From Lachnospiraceae bacterium (GTDB lineage: Bacteria > Bacillota > Clostridia > Lachnospirales > Lachnospiraceae): DNA of 9,238 nt. The stretch lies in contig JAFOIS010000108.1 of assembly GCA_017420605.1 (NCBI GenBank), positions 1 to 9,238 of the forward strand, given 5' to 3'. This document shows, in pieces, positions 1 through 6,399 of the stretch. The notes under the pieces were generated by a model. It saw nothing but the letters and a program-made list of their open reading frames with translations, did not search any database and had not been told where the DNA came from. Each line of letters begins with the position of its first letter. Within the stretch, counting starts at the first letter, position 1. A program made the position numbers and the translations under genes.

Positions 1-444
1 GACGAGGGCGGGGTTATAGAAATGCATGTTCGCAAGGCGCGAAGGGTCCTTTACGCAGTCGGTGAACTTCGACGAGACCATGTAGCTCGAATTGGTCGCG
101 ATGATCGCGCCTTCGTCCACAAGGTCCGAGATCTCGCGGAGCACCTTCCTTTTCAGGTCCTCGATCTCCGGCACGGCTTCGATGATGATCTGCGCGCCCC
201 TTATGCCTTCCGCCATGTCGCCGGTCACCGAGAAGCGCGCTTTCGCGTCTGCGACCTGCTGCTCCGTAAGCCGTCCTTTCCGGATCCGGCCTTCCATGTA
301 GGTCGCAAGCCAGGCAAGGATGTTTTCGCGGACTTCCGGCATCAGCTCGTAGACCGCCGCCGGGTATCCTTTGATCGCGGCCTGCAGCGCGATCTGACGG
401 CCCATCGTTCCGCCGCCGCATACACAGATTTTTCTGATCTCCAT
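1..444 (-). CDS. 3-hydroxyacyl-CoA dehydrogenase, N-terminal part (cut by window edge)
   Basis: The first 148 residues of an NAD-dependent 3-hydroxyacyl-CoA dehydrogenase are present; the rest lies beyond base 1. The family oxidises (or, in butyrate-type fermentation, reduces) the 3-position of hydroxyacyl/oxoacyl-CoA in the cytoplasm. Seen: a Rossmann dinucleotide motif VCGGGTMG at residues 8-15, an acidic residue after the second strand (E33), the family block ATNSSYMVSS at 116-125, and MHFYNPALV at 140-148. N118, S119/S120 and H141 match the family's catalytic and substrate-binding positions. The ATG at 444 is chosen because AAAAGGAGG lies 5 bases upstream. It follows the CoA-transferase gene on the same strand after 72 bases, so the two are probably co-transcribed. 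Butyryl-type (Hbd-like) specificity is possible but cannot be decided from the N-terminal half. The family call is firm; the substrate is open. Confidence 0.9.
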   Translation of the reverse strand, partial: MEIRKICVCGGGTMGRQIALQAAIKGYPAAVYELMPEVRENILAWLATYMEGRIRKGRLTEQQVADAKARFSVTGDMAEGIRGAQIIIEAVPEIEDLKRKVLREISDLVDEGAIIATNSSYMVSSKFTDCVKDPSRLANMHFYNPALV

Positions 445-463
445 TTCTGCCTCCTTTTCTTAC

Positions 464-485
464 CCGGGAACGCGGCCGCTCCCGG
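464..485 (-). other. Intergenic hairpin ahead of the dehydrogenase ribosome binding site
   Basis: A perfect 6-bp inverted repeat (CCGGGA / TCCCGG) with a 10-base loop containing GCGGCCGC lies between the CoA-transferase stop and the dehydrogenase ribosome binding site. No T-run follows it on the minus strand, so it is unlikely to be a full terminator. It could stabilise or punctuate the two-gene mRNA. Function is inferred from position only. Confidence 0.35.
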
Positions 486-516
486 ACGACGTTCAATAAG
501 GATACGACCTCGGCTT

Positions 517-1734
517 TTACACAAAGCGTTCGAGGTACTGCCCGACGAAATCCTCGTCGAAGCCGAGTTCGCGGAGGATCTCCGCGCTCTGTTCGCCGAC
601 GAGCGGGGCGTTTACGGTAAGGGGGGCGTTATCCGCGCTGCCGATGCGCACCGGGTAATCCGGCATCATGCAGGTGTCGCCGCCGCGCATTTTGTATTCG
701 TACACATAGCCGTTCGCGATGGCCTGCGGATCTTTTCCGATATCGCGGAAATGGACCGCCTCGTTGACTGCGAAGCCCGCCTCCAGCATAAGGCGGATCC
801 ATTCCGGCGCGTCCTTTGCAAGGAACGCTTCTTTCATGAGCGGGATGACGTCCGACGGATGGGAGGTATAATCGCGGTACTTCGTAAAGCCGAGGGCTGC
901 CAGCTGACCGGTGATGCCGAGGATCTCCATAAACACCGGATAATCCCTGGCGGCGTTCGTAAGGCCGACCTTCACATACCGCCCGTCCCTGCAGCGGTAG
1001 GCAAAATCACAGAGATCGCAGAAGGGGAGGGTGCGGGGGAACTTACGCCAGTACTGATCGGCCGCCATGAGGGACATGCAGCCGCTCACCCAGATCCCGG
1101 TCCCGTAGAGCGAGACTTCCAGTTCTTCGCCCCGGCCGGACTTCTCCCGGCGGTAGAGCGCGGCGGTCACCGCCGTCGCAAGAAGGGACGCGGTGATGGA
1201 ATCGCCGATGCCGCAGCCGGACAGCAGCGGCTCCGGAGCATCCGCGCCGTTGTCGAAGACCATATCGGCCGCAAGGCCTGACCGCGCCCAGAACGCGTTG
1301 TTGTCGAAGGCCGCAACGCCCGCCTCCGGGCCGAGATCCCCGTAGCCGCTCACGCGTCCGTAGATAAGGCGCGGAAATTTCGCGCAGAGCGTCTTTGGAT
1401 CGAGCCCGTTCTTTTTCAGGGATTTGAGGCGCACGTTCGTGAGGAAAATATCCGCTTTTTCCAGCAGTTTCTCCAGCACCGCCATGCCTTCGGGCGTCTT
1501 GTAGTCGATCACGACGGACCGCTTCCCCATGTTGTAGATGTCGTAGATGGGACTGTTTTCGATGGGCGTACGGGTATGATACGTAGCCGTACCGTGCCAC
1601 GGGTCGCCGGAGCCTTTCTGTTCGATCTTGATGACTTCCGCACCGTATTTTTCGAGGATGAGGGCGCAGGCCGGCGCCGCGACGTGCAGGCCCATTTCCA
1701 GGACCCTGATGCCGGACAAGGGTTTGTCTTTCAC
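517..1734 (-). CDS. CaiB/BaiF family (class III) CoA-transferase
   Basis: A complete 405-residue protein, the usual length for class III CoA-transferases, which move CoA between an acyl-CoA and a carboxylic acid through an aspartyl-CoA thioester in the cytoplasm. Seen: the N-terminal block LSGIRVLEMG (residues 6-15), GAEVIKIEQKGSGDPWHG (31-48), YNMGKRSVVIDYKTPEG (67-83), and SGCGIGDSITA (172-181 region), whose D178 aligns with the catalytic aspartate of formyl-CoA transferase. The start is the GTG at 1734, with AAGGAGG 9 bases upstream; the frame stays open another 69 codons upstream, but that part lacks family similarity and crosses the regulator's promoter. The wording of the motifs recalls transferases of amino-acid-derived hydroxyacids (FldA/HadA type) more than formyl-CoA transferase, but this is an impression. 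A hydroxyacyl-CoA dehydrogenase follows and a divergent AraC regulator precedes. Family certain; substrates unknown. Confidence 0.9.
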   Translation of the reverse strand: MKDKPLSGIRVLEMGLHVAAPACALILEKYGAEVIKIEQKGSGDPWHGTATYHTRTPIENSPIYDIYNMGKRSVVIDYKTPEGMAVLEKLLEKADIFLTNVRLKSLKKNGLDPKTLCAKFPRLIYGRVSGYGDLGPEAGVAAFDNNAFWARSGLAADMVFDNGADAPEPLLSGCGIGDSITASLLATAVTAALYRREKSGRGEELEVSLYGTGIWVSGCMSLMAADQYWRKFPRTLPFCDLCDFAYRCRDGRYVKVGLTNAARDYPVFMEILGITGQLAALGFTKYRDYTSHPSDVIPLMKEAFLAKDAPEWIRLMLEAGFAVNEAVHFRDIGKDPQAIANGYVYEYKMRGGDTCMMPDYPVRIGSADNAPLTVNAPLVGEQSAEILRELGFDEDFVGQYLERFV

Positions 1735-1743
1735 AAAAAGAAG

Positions 1744-1750
1744 CCTCCTT
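1744..1750 (-). promoter_or_regulatory. Ribosome binding site fixing the GTG start of the CoA-transferase
   Basis: AAGGAGG read on the minus strand, 9 bases before GTG at 1734. It is the only strong Shine-Dalgarno sequence near the conserved N-terminus and decides the start against in-frame ATG codons further upstream. Confidence 0.8.
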
Positions 1751-1764
1751 TCCTGCCGGAAGAT

Positions 1765-1839
1765 ATGTGTTTTACAATACTTATCATAGAAGGTATAATG
1801 GGGAAAAGGTATAGAAAAACCGAAAGTTACATGTGTTTT
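1765..1839 (+). repeat. Direct repeat ATGTGTTTT x2 in the divergent promoter region (possible regulator half-sites)
   Basis: ATGTGTTTT occurs at 1765-1773 and 1831-1839, in the same orientation and 66 bases apart, close to a whole number of helical turns. The left copy overlaps the -35 element of the regulator promoter; the right copy lies in the regulator's leader and upstream of the CoA-transferase. AraC proteins commonly bind direct repeats and often bind near their own promoter, so these are candidate operator half-sites. A 9-base repeat in 120 bases could be chance, because the region is locally AT-rich. Confidence 0.3.
1771..1799 (+). promoter_or_regulatory. Sigma-A promoter of the AraC-family regulator
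   Basis: TTTACA (1771-1776) and TATAAT (1794-1799) are separated by 17 bases, a near-consensus housekeeping promoter. Transcription would start near 1806, giving a leader of about 50 bases. It sits in the 121-base gap between the divergent CoA-transferase and regulator genes. On the opposite strand no well-spaced -35/-10 pair was found for the CoA-transferase; TATGAT at 1788-1783 lacks a recognisable -35, which fits activator dependence. Confidence 0.7.
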
Positions 1840-1855
1840 TCGAAACAGGTGAGAA

Positions 1856-2623
1856 ATGGATTTCGAACTGCTCCGCACCGTGCGCTTCGTCAGCGCCTTC
1901 CGGTACCACAACAAAGCGCCCTCCGGGAATTTCAGGATCATGGAGACGCATTTCCTATATAAGATCAGCGGCTCTTCCCGCTATTTCGAAGAAGACCGCA
2001 CCTTCGCCACGCACCCGGGCGACGTCCTTCTCATCCCGAAGGGCGCGGAATTCAAGACCTCCCTCATCGAAGAAGGCGATTACGCTATTATTTATCTGCG
2101 GACGGAAGAGGCGCTGCCGAAAAAGATCGAAGTCTTTGCGGGTGCCGGCCTGCCGGATCTTGCTGATCTCTTTCTGTCGGCCGCCGGACTGTGGAACGCA
2201 AGGAACAGGGCCGTCTGGTTCCTGTGCCAGGCGAAGCTCTGCGAGATCGTCGGCCGGCTGGCGGAAAACGAGCAGCGGAGGAAACTGAGCCTTGCCGAGG
2301 AAAAGATCCTCGCCGGTCCGGTCGACTACATGAAGAAGCACCTGTTTGCGTCTTCATTTTCCCTTTCGGAAATGTACGCGCGGTCCGGCGTATCCGAACC
2401 GTATTTCCGGCGTATTTTCGCCGCGCTCTACGGCATGCCGCCGAAGCGCTACGTGCTCACCGCCAGGATCAGCCGTGCGAAATACCTTCTCCTGACCGAT
2501 CCCGCGCTCCGCGTGCAGGACGCCGCCGCGGCCGTCGGCTATACCGACGTCTTCCATTTCAGCAAAACGTTCCGGAAAGAGACCGGGAAAAGCCCGGAAG
2601 CCTTCCGGAAAGAGGGAGCATAG
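1856..2623 (+). CDS. AraC-family transcriptional regulator
   Basis: A 255-residue cytoplasmic DNA-binding regulator. The N-terminal ~85 residues look like the cupin-type AraC ligand-binding domain, with the typical turn THPGDVLLIPKGAEF at residues 52-66. The C-terminal ~100 residues hold the double helix-turn-helix: SLSEMYARSGVSEPYFRRIF (169-188), the linking helix with RISRAKYLLLTD (204-215), and the second unit VQDAAAAVGYTDVFHFSKTF (220-239), ending in the family motif GKSPEAFRK (244-252). ATG at 1856 is preceded by AGGTGAG starting 9 bases upstream. It is transcribed divergently from the CoA-transferase operon, the usual arrangement for a regulator controlling its neighbour; the inducer is probably a small organic acid or related metabolite, which is inference. 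It converges on the large fusion gene and shares its terminator. Confidence 0.92.
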   Translation: MDFELLRTVRFVSAFRYHNKAPSGNFRIMETHFLYKISGSSRYFEEDRTFATHPGDVLLIPKGAEFKTSLIEEGDYAIIYLRTEEALPKKIEVFAGAGLPDLADLFLSAAGLWNARNRAVWFLCQAKLCEIVGRLAENEQRRKLSLAEEKILAGPVDYMKKHLFASSFSLSEMYARSGVSEPYFRRIFAALYGMPPKRYVLTARISRAKYLLLTDPALRVQDAAAAVGYTDVFHFSKTFRKETGKSPEAFRKEGA

Positions 2624-2653
2624 AAGCCCCGTACGGAAACGCATTCCGCAAAA

Positions 2654-2704
2654 AAAGACCGCCGCCTTCGGGGGAACTGCTGCCCCTTCAGGGTGACGGT
2701 CTTT
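2654..2704 (-). terminator. Hairpin terminator between convergent genes
   Basis: AAAGACCG (2654-2661) pairs perfectly with CGGTCTTT (2697-2704). The 35-base interior can pair further through GGGG and CCCC tracts. Read on the minus strand the stem runs into seven consecutive T residues (2656-2650), a classic intrinsic terminator for the acyl-activating/oxoamine synthase gene that stops at 2723. Read on the plus strand only a short T-rich tail follows, so it probably also ends the AraC gene but less strongly. Confidence 0.75.
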
Positions 2705-2722
2705 CTGTGATGCACGGTCCGG

Positions 2723-5700
2723 TTATGCCGGAAGCTCGATACCGGCTTCCTTCGCGCATTCCGCAAGCGCATCCAGCGCGGTGACGATCTCTTCGGGCGT
2801 GTGCTCGGAGATGACGCAGAAGCGGAGGCGCGCCTTGTTCTTCGGCACGGCCGGATAGACGGCCGGCGGAACGATCACGCCCTTGGCACGGAGAAGATCG
2901 GAGAGCTTCCAGGCATCCTCGTCCTTTCCGACGAGGATCGGGATGATCGCGGTCTCCTTCGCAAGGCACGTATTGAAGCCCCTCTTGTGGGCCTCTTCCA
3001 CGAAGACGCGGATGTTGCGCGCAAGGCGCTCCATGATCGACGGGTCGTCGCGCAGAAGCCGGATCGCCGTAAGGGAAGCGGCCGCGAGCGCCGGGGAAAT
3101 GCCGACCGAGAAGACGAAGCCCGGCAGGCTGTAGCGCATGTAGTCGATGATCGCGTGCGAACCGGCAAGATAGCCGCCGCAGGTGCCGAGGCCTTTTGAG
3201 AGCGTGCCCATCTTGATGTCGATGTCGTCCGGCGCAAGGCCGAAGTATTCGTCCACGCCGCCGCCGGTCCGGCCGATGACGCAGCTCGAATGCGCTTCGT
3301 CGACCATGAGGAAGCAGCCGTATTTTTTCTTCAGCGCGACGATCTCCGGCACCGGCGCGATATCGCCGTCCATGGAGTACGCGCCTTCGATGACAATAAG
3401 GACCTTCGCGAATTTGCTCCGCATGTTGCGGAGGATCCTGTCGAGGGCCGCGACGTCGTTGTGCGGGAACGGCTTCGATTCCGCGGCGGACAGGCGGCAG
3501 CCTTCCGCGATCGAGTTGTGCGCGATCGCGTCGTAGACGATGAGGTCGCCCTTGCCGCAGAAATTGCCGACGCAGGTGACGTTCGTCGAATGGCCGCCGA
3601 CGAGGACGAGGGCGGTCTCGGTATGCTTCCAGCGGGCGATCTCGGCTTCGAGTTCCTTATGAAGTGTTTTTTCGCCGGCGAGCAGACGGCTGCCGGAGGC
3701 CGACGTGCCGTACTTGTCGATCGCGGCCTTGGCGGCTTCGTTCACTTCTTTCCGGCCGGACATGCCGACGTAGTTGTAGCTGCCGAAATCGAGCATCCAC
3801 TGGCCGTCCACGAAGCTCTTGTCGAGAAGGGGCGAATCGTGCGCGATGAAATACGGATTTTCGAGGCCGTCTTCCTTAAGCGCGGCGAGACGCTTCTGGA
3901 ACGCGATGTATTCCGGCGCGTCTTCAAAACGCGTGATCGGGATGACCGCCGGGACGGCTTCTTCCGGCGCGGCCTCCTCGACCGTATTGCCGGTAAGGCG
4001 CGTGTAAAGGAGGGACGTCAGGTCGTTCACGGTCGCGCAGCGGCCGTATTCGTCCTCGGAGAGGATAAGGTCGTATTTTTCCTCCAGCGTCGCGCCGATC
4101 TCCATGACCTGCAGGCTGTCGCCGCCGAGGTCGTCGATGAAGTGCATATCGTCGCCGATCTCCGTGACCGGCGTATCCAGAACGTCCGCGTAGATCTTGC
4201 GAACCTCCGCTTTGAGACGGGCAAGTTCCTCCGGATCCGTCTTGACGGCTTTTGCGGGAGCGGGAGCTGCCGGGGCGGGCGCTTCGGCCGCGGGGACCGC
4301 GGATCCGTTCTCCTCTTCGGGCTCCTCTTCCGGAACGGCCGAACGGACCGGTGCCGGAGCCGGGGCCGCCGGAGCGGTCTTCGGTGCGGCTGCGGCGCCC
4401 TTATGCTCTTCCGAGAGCACCATATCCTTTTCGTGCAGGTCGACTTCGCGGTAACGGCGGGTGCCTTCCTCGAGCTCCTTCTTGAGCGCGATCCGCTTGA
4501 TCTTGATCCCGGAGGCCGTTGCGAAAGGCTCCGGTACGATGAGCACGCGGTTGATGCGCTTCAGGGTCGGCAGTGTCGCGTTGATCCGGCGCACCTTCTG
4601 CATGACGGAAGTAAGGAAGGCGCTGTCGTTATAGTGTTCGCCCATATTGAGGACGAGGGCGATGTCTTCGTAATTGCCGGACGATTTCTCTTTCTTCAGG
4701 CCGAGAACGCACATCTGGTCGATGCCCTCGATGACGCTGAAGGCATTCTCCAGTTCGTCCGGATACACGTTTTCACCGGATTCGTTGATGATGACGTCCT
4801 TCACGCGCCCTTCGACATACATGCGGTTGCCTTTTTCAAGGCGCACGATATCGCCGGTGCGGAACCAGCCGTCTTCGTCCAGCGCGGCGGGAAGGAGCTT
4901 TCCGCCGACGAGGCGTCCCGTGTGGAGCGTTTTGCTGCGGATCAGCATTTCGCCCGTATTCGGGTCTTCGCCGTTCGGGTCGACCTTGTATTCGGCGCTC
5001 GGAAGCGGACGGCCGACGCTGCCGGAGGTGCGCTTGCCGACGTCAAGACCCGTTTCCACGGAAGTGACGCCGGTCTCCGTCATGCCGAACCCCGCGACGG
5101 TGTAGTAGCCGAGCGCGGAGAGGGTCTTCATGTTTTCCGCGGGGGTCGCGGAGCCGCCGAGAATGATGCAGCGGACGTCCGGTCCGAGGAGCTGCTCGTT
5201 GACGGATTTGAAGAGCACGTTTCTCGCGAAATCCATGCCGAATTCCGGCGCGATTTTCTGGAGCATAAGCGACAGGCCGCGCATAGTCTTGAAGGCGGCG
5301 CGCTTTACGGGGCCTTCCTTCGCCAGCTTCTTCTCAAGACCGTTGCAGAGGTTGTTCGCAAGGAGCGGCACGCTCATCAGGTGCGTGATATGGAAGCGCT
5401 GCGCGGTCTCGAGGATGCATTTGGGCGAACGGTCCTTGAGATAGACGTTTTCATAGGCGATGAAATGCATCCACAGAAGGCCGACCAGGAAGCCGAAAAC
5501 GTGATGGTAGGGCAGGAACGCGAGGTTCCGGCGCGACTCGTCGCAGATGATGCGCGGATTGATGTTGAACAGCATTTCCGCGTTGGCGACCTGGTAGCAG
5601 ATCGATTCGCTGTTGTAAACGAAGATCCGGCTCGTTTCGGTCGTGCCGGAGGTGCACAGGGCGACCATATCGCCGAAAACGGGCTTATAATCCGGCGCAT

Positions 5701-6136
5701 CCGGCGCGTCGAGGAGTTCTTTCACCGTGAACTGACGGTATTCTCCGGAGATCGCGCGGTGCGCTTTGGAAATGAGGCCGATCGCGCCCGCTTCGCGCAG
5801 GAGGTATCCGGTCATTTCATCGTTCAAGGTGAAGTCAAGAAGAATAGCGTTATAGCCGGCGCAGATCACGCCGAAGAAGAGGGAGAACCATTCCGGGCAG
5901 GTGTCCTGCTGGATCCCGATGAAGCTCCCGCGCTTTTCCGTGCCGAGCGCTTCGGAAAGATACGCGGCGGCCGCGAAGGAGCGGCGGCGGTAGTCGCCGT
6001 ACGTGATGCTCTTTTCTTCGCCGTCCCGGATATAGTGCGCCGCGACGGCGTCTTCATTTTCCGTGATGATCGAAAACAGGTTTTCAAGTGTCATATTCGC
6101 GCGGAGACGTTCCGTGCGGTCCAGTACGTTGCTCAT
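2723..6136 (-). CDS. Trifunctional fusion: acyl-adenylating ligase - carrier protein - alpha-oxoamine synthase (PLP)
   Basis: A 1137-residue protein in three domains. Residues ~1-575 are an ANL adenylating domain: CTSGTTETS (161-169, atypical P-loop), GFGMTETG (349-356), DGWFRTGD (422-429), EGRVKDVIINESGENVYP (442-459) and the C-terminal lysine in IKIKR (K545). An Ala/Pro/Glu-rich linker (~580-635) follows. Residues ~640-715 are a carrier domain with DDLGGDSL; S674 is the phosphopantetheine site. Residues ~730-1135 are a fold-type I PLP enzyme of the BioF/Kbl/serine palmitoyltransferase family: YDAIAHNS (H873), VDEAHS (D946, H949) and GTLSKGLG (K981, Schiff base). Inferred reaction: ATP-dependent activation of an acid, loading on the carrier, then decarboxylative condensation with an amino acid to an alpha-aminoketone. 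ATG at 6136 is chosen for GGAG 6 bases upstream; an ATG 15 codons earlier lacks a suitably placed site. Substrates unknown; a biotin (KAPA) role is possible but no biotin gene is adjacent. Confidence 0.92.
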   Translation of the reverse strand: MSNVLDRTERLRANMTLENLFSIITENEDAVAAHYIRDGEEKSITYGDYRRRSFAAAAYLSEALGTEKRGSFIGIQQDTCPEWFSLFFGVICAGYNAILLDFTLNDEMTGYLLREAGAIGLISKAHRAISGEYRQFTVKELLDAPDAPDYKPVFGDMVALCTSGTTETSRIFVYNSESICYQVANAEMLFNINPRIICDESRRNLAFLPYHHVFGFLVGLLWMHFIAYENVYLKDRSPKCILETAQRFHITHLMSVPLLANNLCNGLEKKLAKEGPVKRAAFKTMRGLSLMLQKIAPEFGMDFARNVLFKSVNEQLLGPDVRCIILGGSATPAENMKTLSALGYYTVAGFGMTETGVTSVETGLDVGKRTSGSVGRPLPSAEYKVDPNGEDPNTGEMLIRSKTLHTGRLVGGKLLPAALDEDGWFRTGDIVRLEKGNRMYVEGRVKDVIINESGENVYPDELENAFSVIEGIDQMCVLGLKKEKSSGNYEDIALVLNMGEHYNDSAFLTSVMQKVRRINATLPTLKRINRVLIVPEPFATASGIKIKRIALKKELEEGTRRYREVDLHEKDMVLSEEHKGAAAAPKTAPAAPAPAPVRSAVPEEEPEEENGSAVPAAEAPAPAAPAPAKAVKTDPEELARLKAEVRKIYADVLDTPVTEIGDDMHFIDDLGGDSLQVMEIGATLEEKYDLILSEDEYGRCATVNDLTSLLYTRLTGNTVEEAAPEEAVPAVIPITRFEDAPEYIAFQKRLAALKEDGLENPYFIAHDSPLLDKSFVDGQWMLDFGSYNYVGMSGRKEVNEAAKAAIDKYGTSASGSRLLAGEKTLHKELEAEIARWKHTETALVLVGGHSTNVTCVGNFCGKGDLIVYDAIAHNSIAEGCRLSAAESKPFPHNDVAALDRILRNMRSKFAKVLIVIEGAYSMDGDIAPVPEIVALKKKYGCFLMVDEAHSSCVIGRTGGGVDEYFGLAPDDIDIKMGTLSKGLGTCGGYLAGSHAIIDYMRYSLPGFVFSVGISPALAAASLTAIRLLRDDPSIMERLARNIRVFVEEAHKRGFNTCLAKETAIIPILVGKDEDAWKLSDLLRAKGVIVPPAVYPAVPKNKARLRFCVISEHTPEEIVTALDALAECAKEAGIELPA

Positions 6137-6212
6137 TTTTCGCTCCGGTTTTCTCCGCCGCGGGGCGGCGGGTGCAATCATGCCGTGTCACTGCACAGGG
6201 TGCAGATTTCCT

Positions 6213-6230
6213 CCAGTATAAATATACTGG
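6213..6230. promoter_or_regulatory. Palindromic operator-like site upstream of the fusion gene
   Basis: CCAGTATA-AA-TATACTGG has two perfect 8-bp arms around a 2-base centre. It lies 77 bases upstream of the fusion gene start and contains TATACT on both strands, so a bound protein would block a -10 element or early elongation. The symmetry and length suit a dimeric repressor such as a TetR, GntR or MarR family protein. No such regulator gene lies in the window. As RNA it would form a tight stem without a T-run, so a terminator is unlikely. Confidence 0.45.
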
Positions 6231-6231
6231 T

Positions 6232-6260
6232 ATTGTCTCAAATCCTGCCGTAAGAATCAA
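6232..6260 (-). promoter_or_regulatory. Weak candidate promoter of the fusion gene
   Basis: On the minus strand TTGATT (6260-6255) and GACAAT (6237-6232) are 17 bases apart. The -10 match is poor. An alternative pair, TTGAGA (6241-6236) with TATACT (6220-6215), has good hexamers but only a 15-base spacer. Either would put the palindrome at 6213-6230 over the core promoter or the start of transcription. Confidence 0.25.
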
Positions 6261-6305
6261 CAGCAAATGCATATGAATAAGGAGGTAATTCGTCAGTTTC
6301 GTCTG

Positions 6306-6334
6306 TTGAAACATGATAAACCCTGCGCTATAAT
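6306..6334 (+). promoter_or_regulatory. Sigma-A promoter of the ABC importer genes
   Basis: TTGAAA (6306-6311) and TATAAT (6329-6334) are separated by 17 bases, a near-perfect housekeeping promoter. The start would be near 6341, with a leader of about 59 bases before the lipoprotein ATG. The -35 lies in a small inverted repeat, GTTTC (6297-6301) and GAAAC (6308-6312), which may be incidental. Confidence 0.75.
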
Positions 6335-6399
6335 GGGGCGCGATACCGGGGCGGGGAAGCTCCGGAAGGTGTTATTTTACGGAAGGAGAAACAAAGAAC

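Noticed and set aside
22..1281. Plus-strand open frame of 419 codons
   Set aside because: In-register antisense of the dehydrogenase and CoA-transferase genes, which share a frame; same codon-bias explanation, no domain seen.
1735..1941. Upstream 69-codon extension of the CoA-transferase
   Set aside because: It lacks family similarity, runs through the regulator's promoter and start, and the GTG at 1734 has an ideal ribosome binding site.
6137..6181. Fifteen-codon N-terminal extension of the fusion enzyme
   Set aside because: The upstream ATG has no Shine-Dalgarno at usable distance (GGAGG is about 25 bases away), whereas the ATG at 6136 has GGAG 6 bases before it.
3290..6253. Plus-strand open frame of 987 codons antisense to the fusion gene
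   Set aside because: It is in exact codon register with the minus-strand gene, so it stays open only because TTA, CTA and TCA codons are absent there. Its translation is Arg/Asp/Val-rich with no recognisable domain, while the minus frame carries three full enzyme domains.
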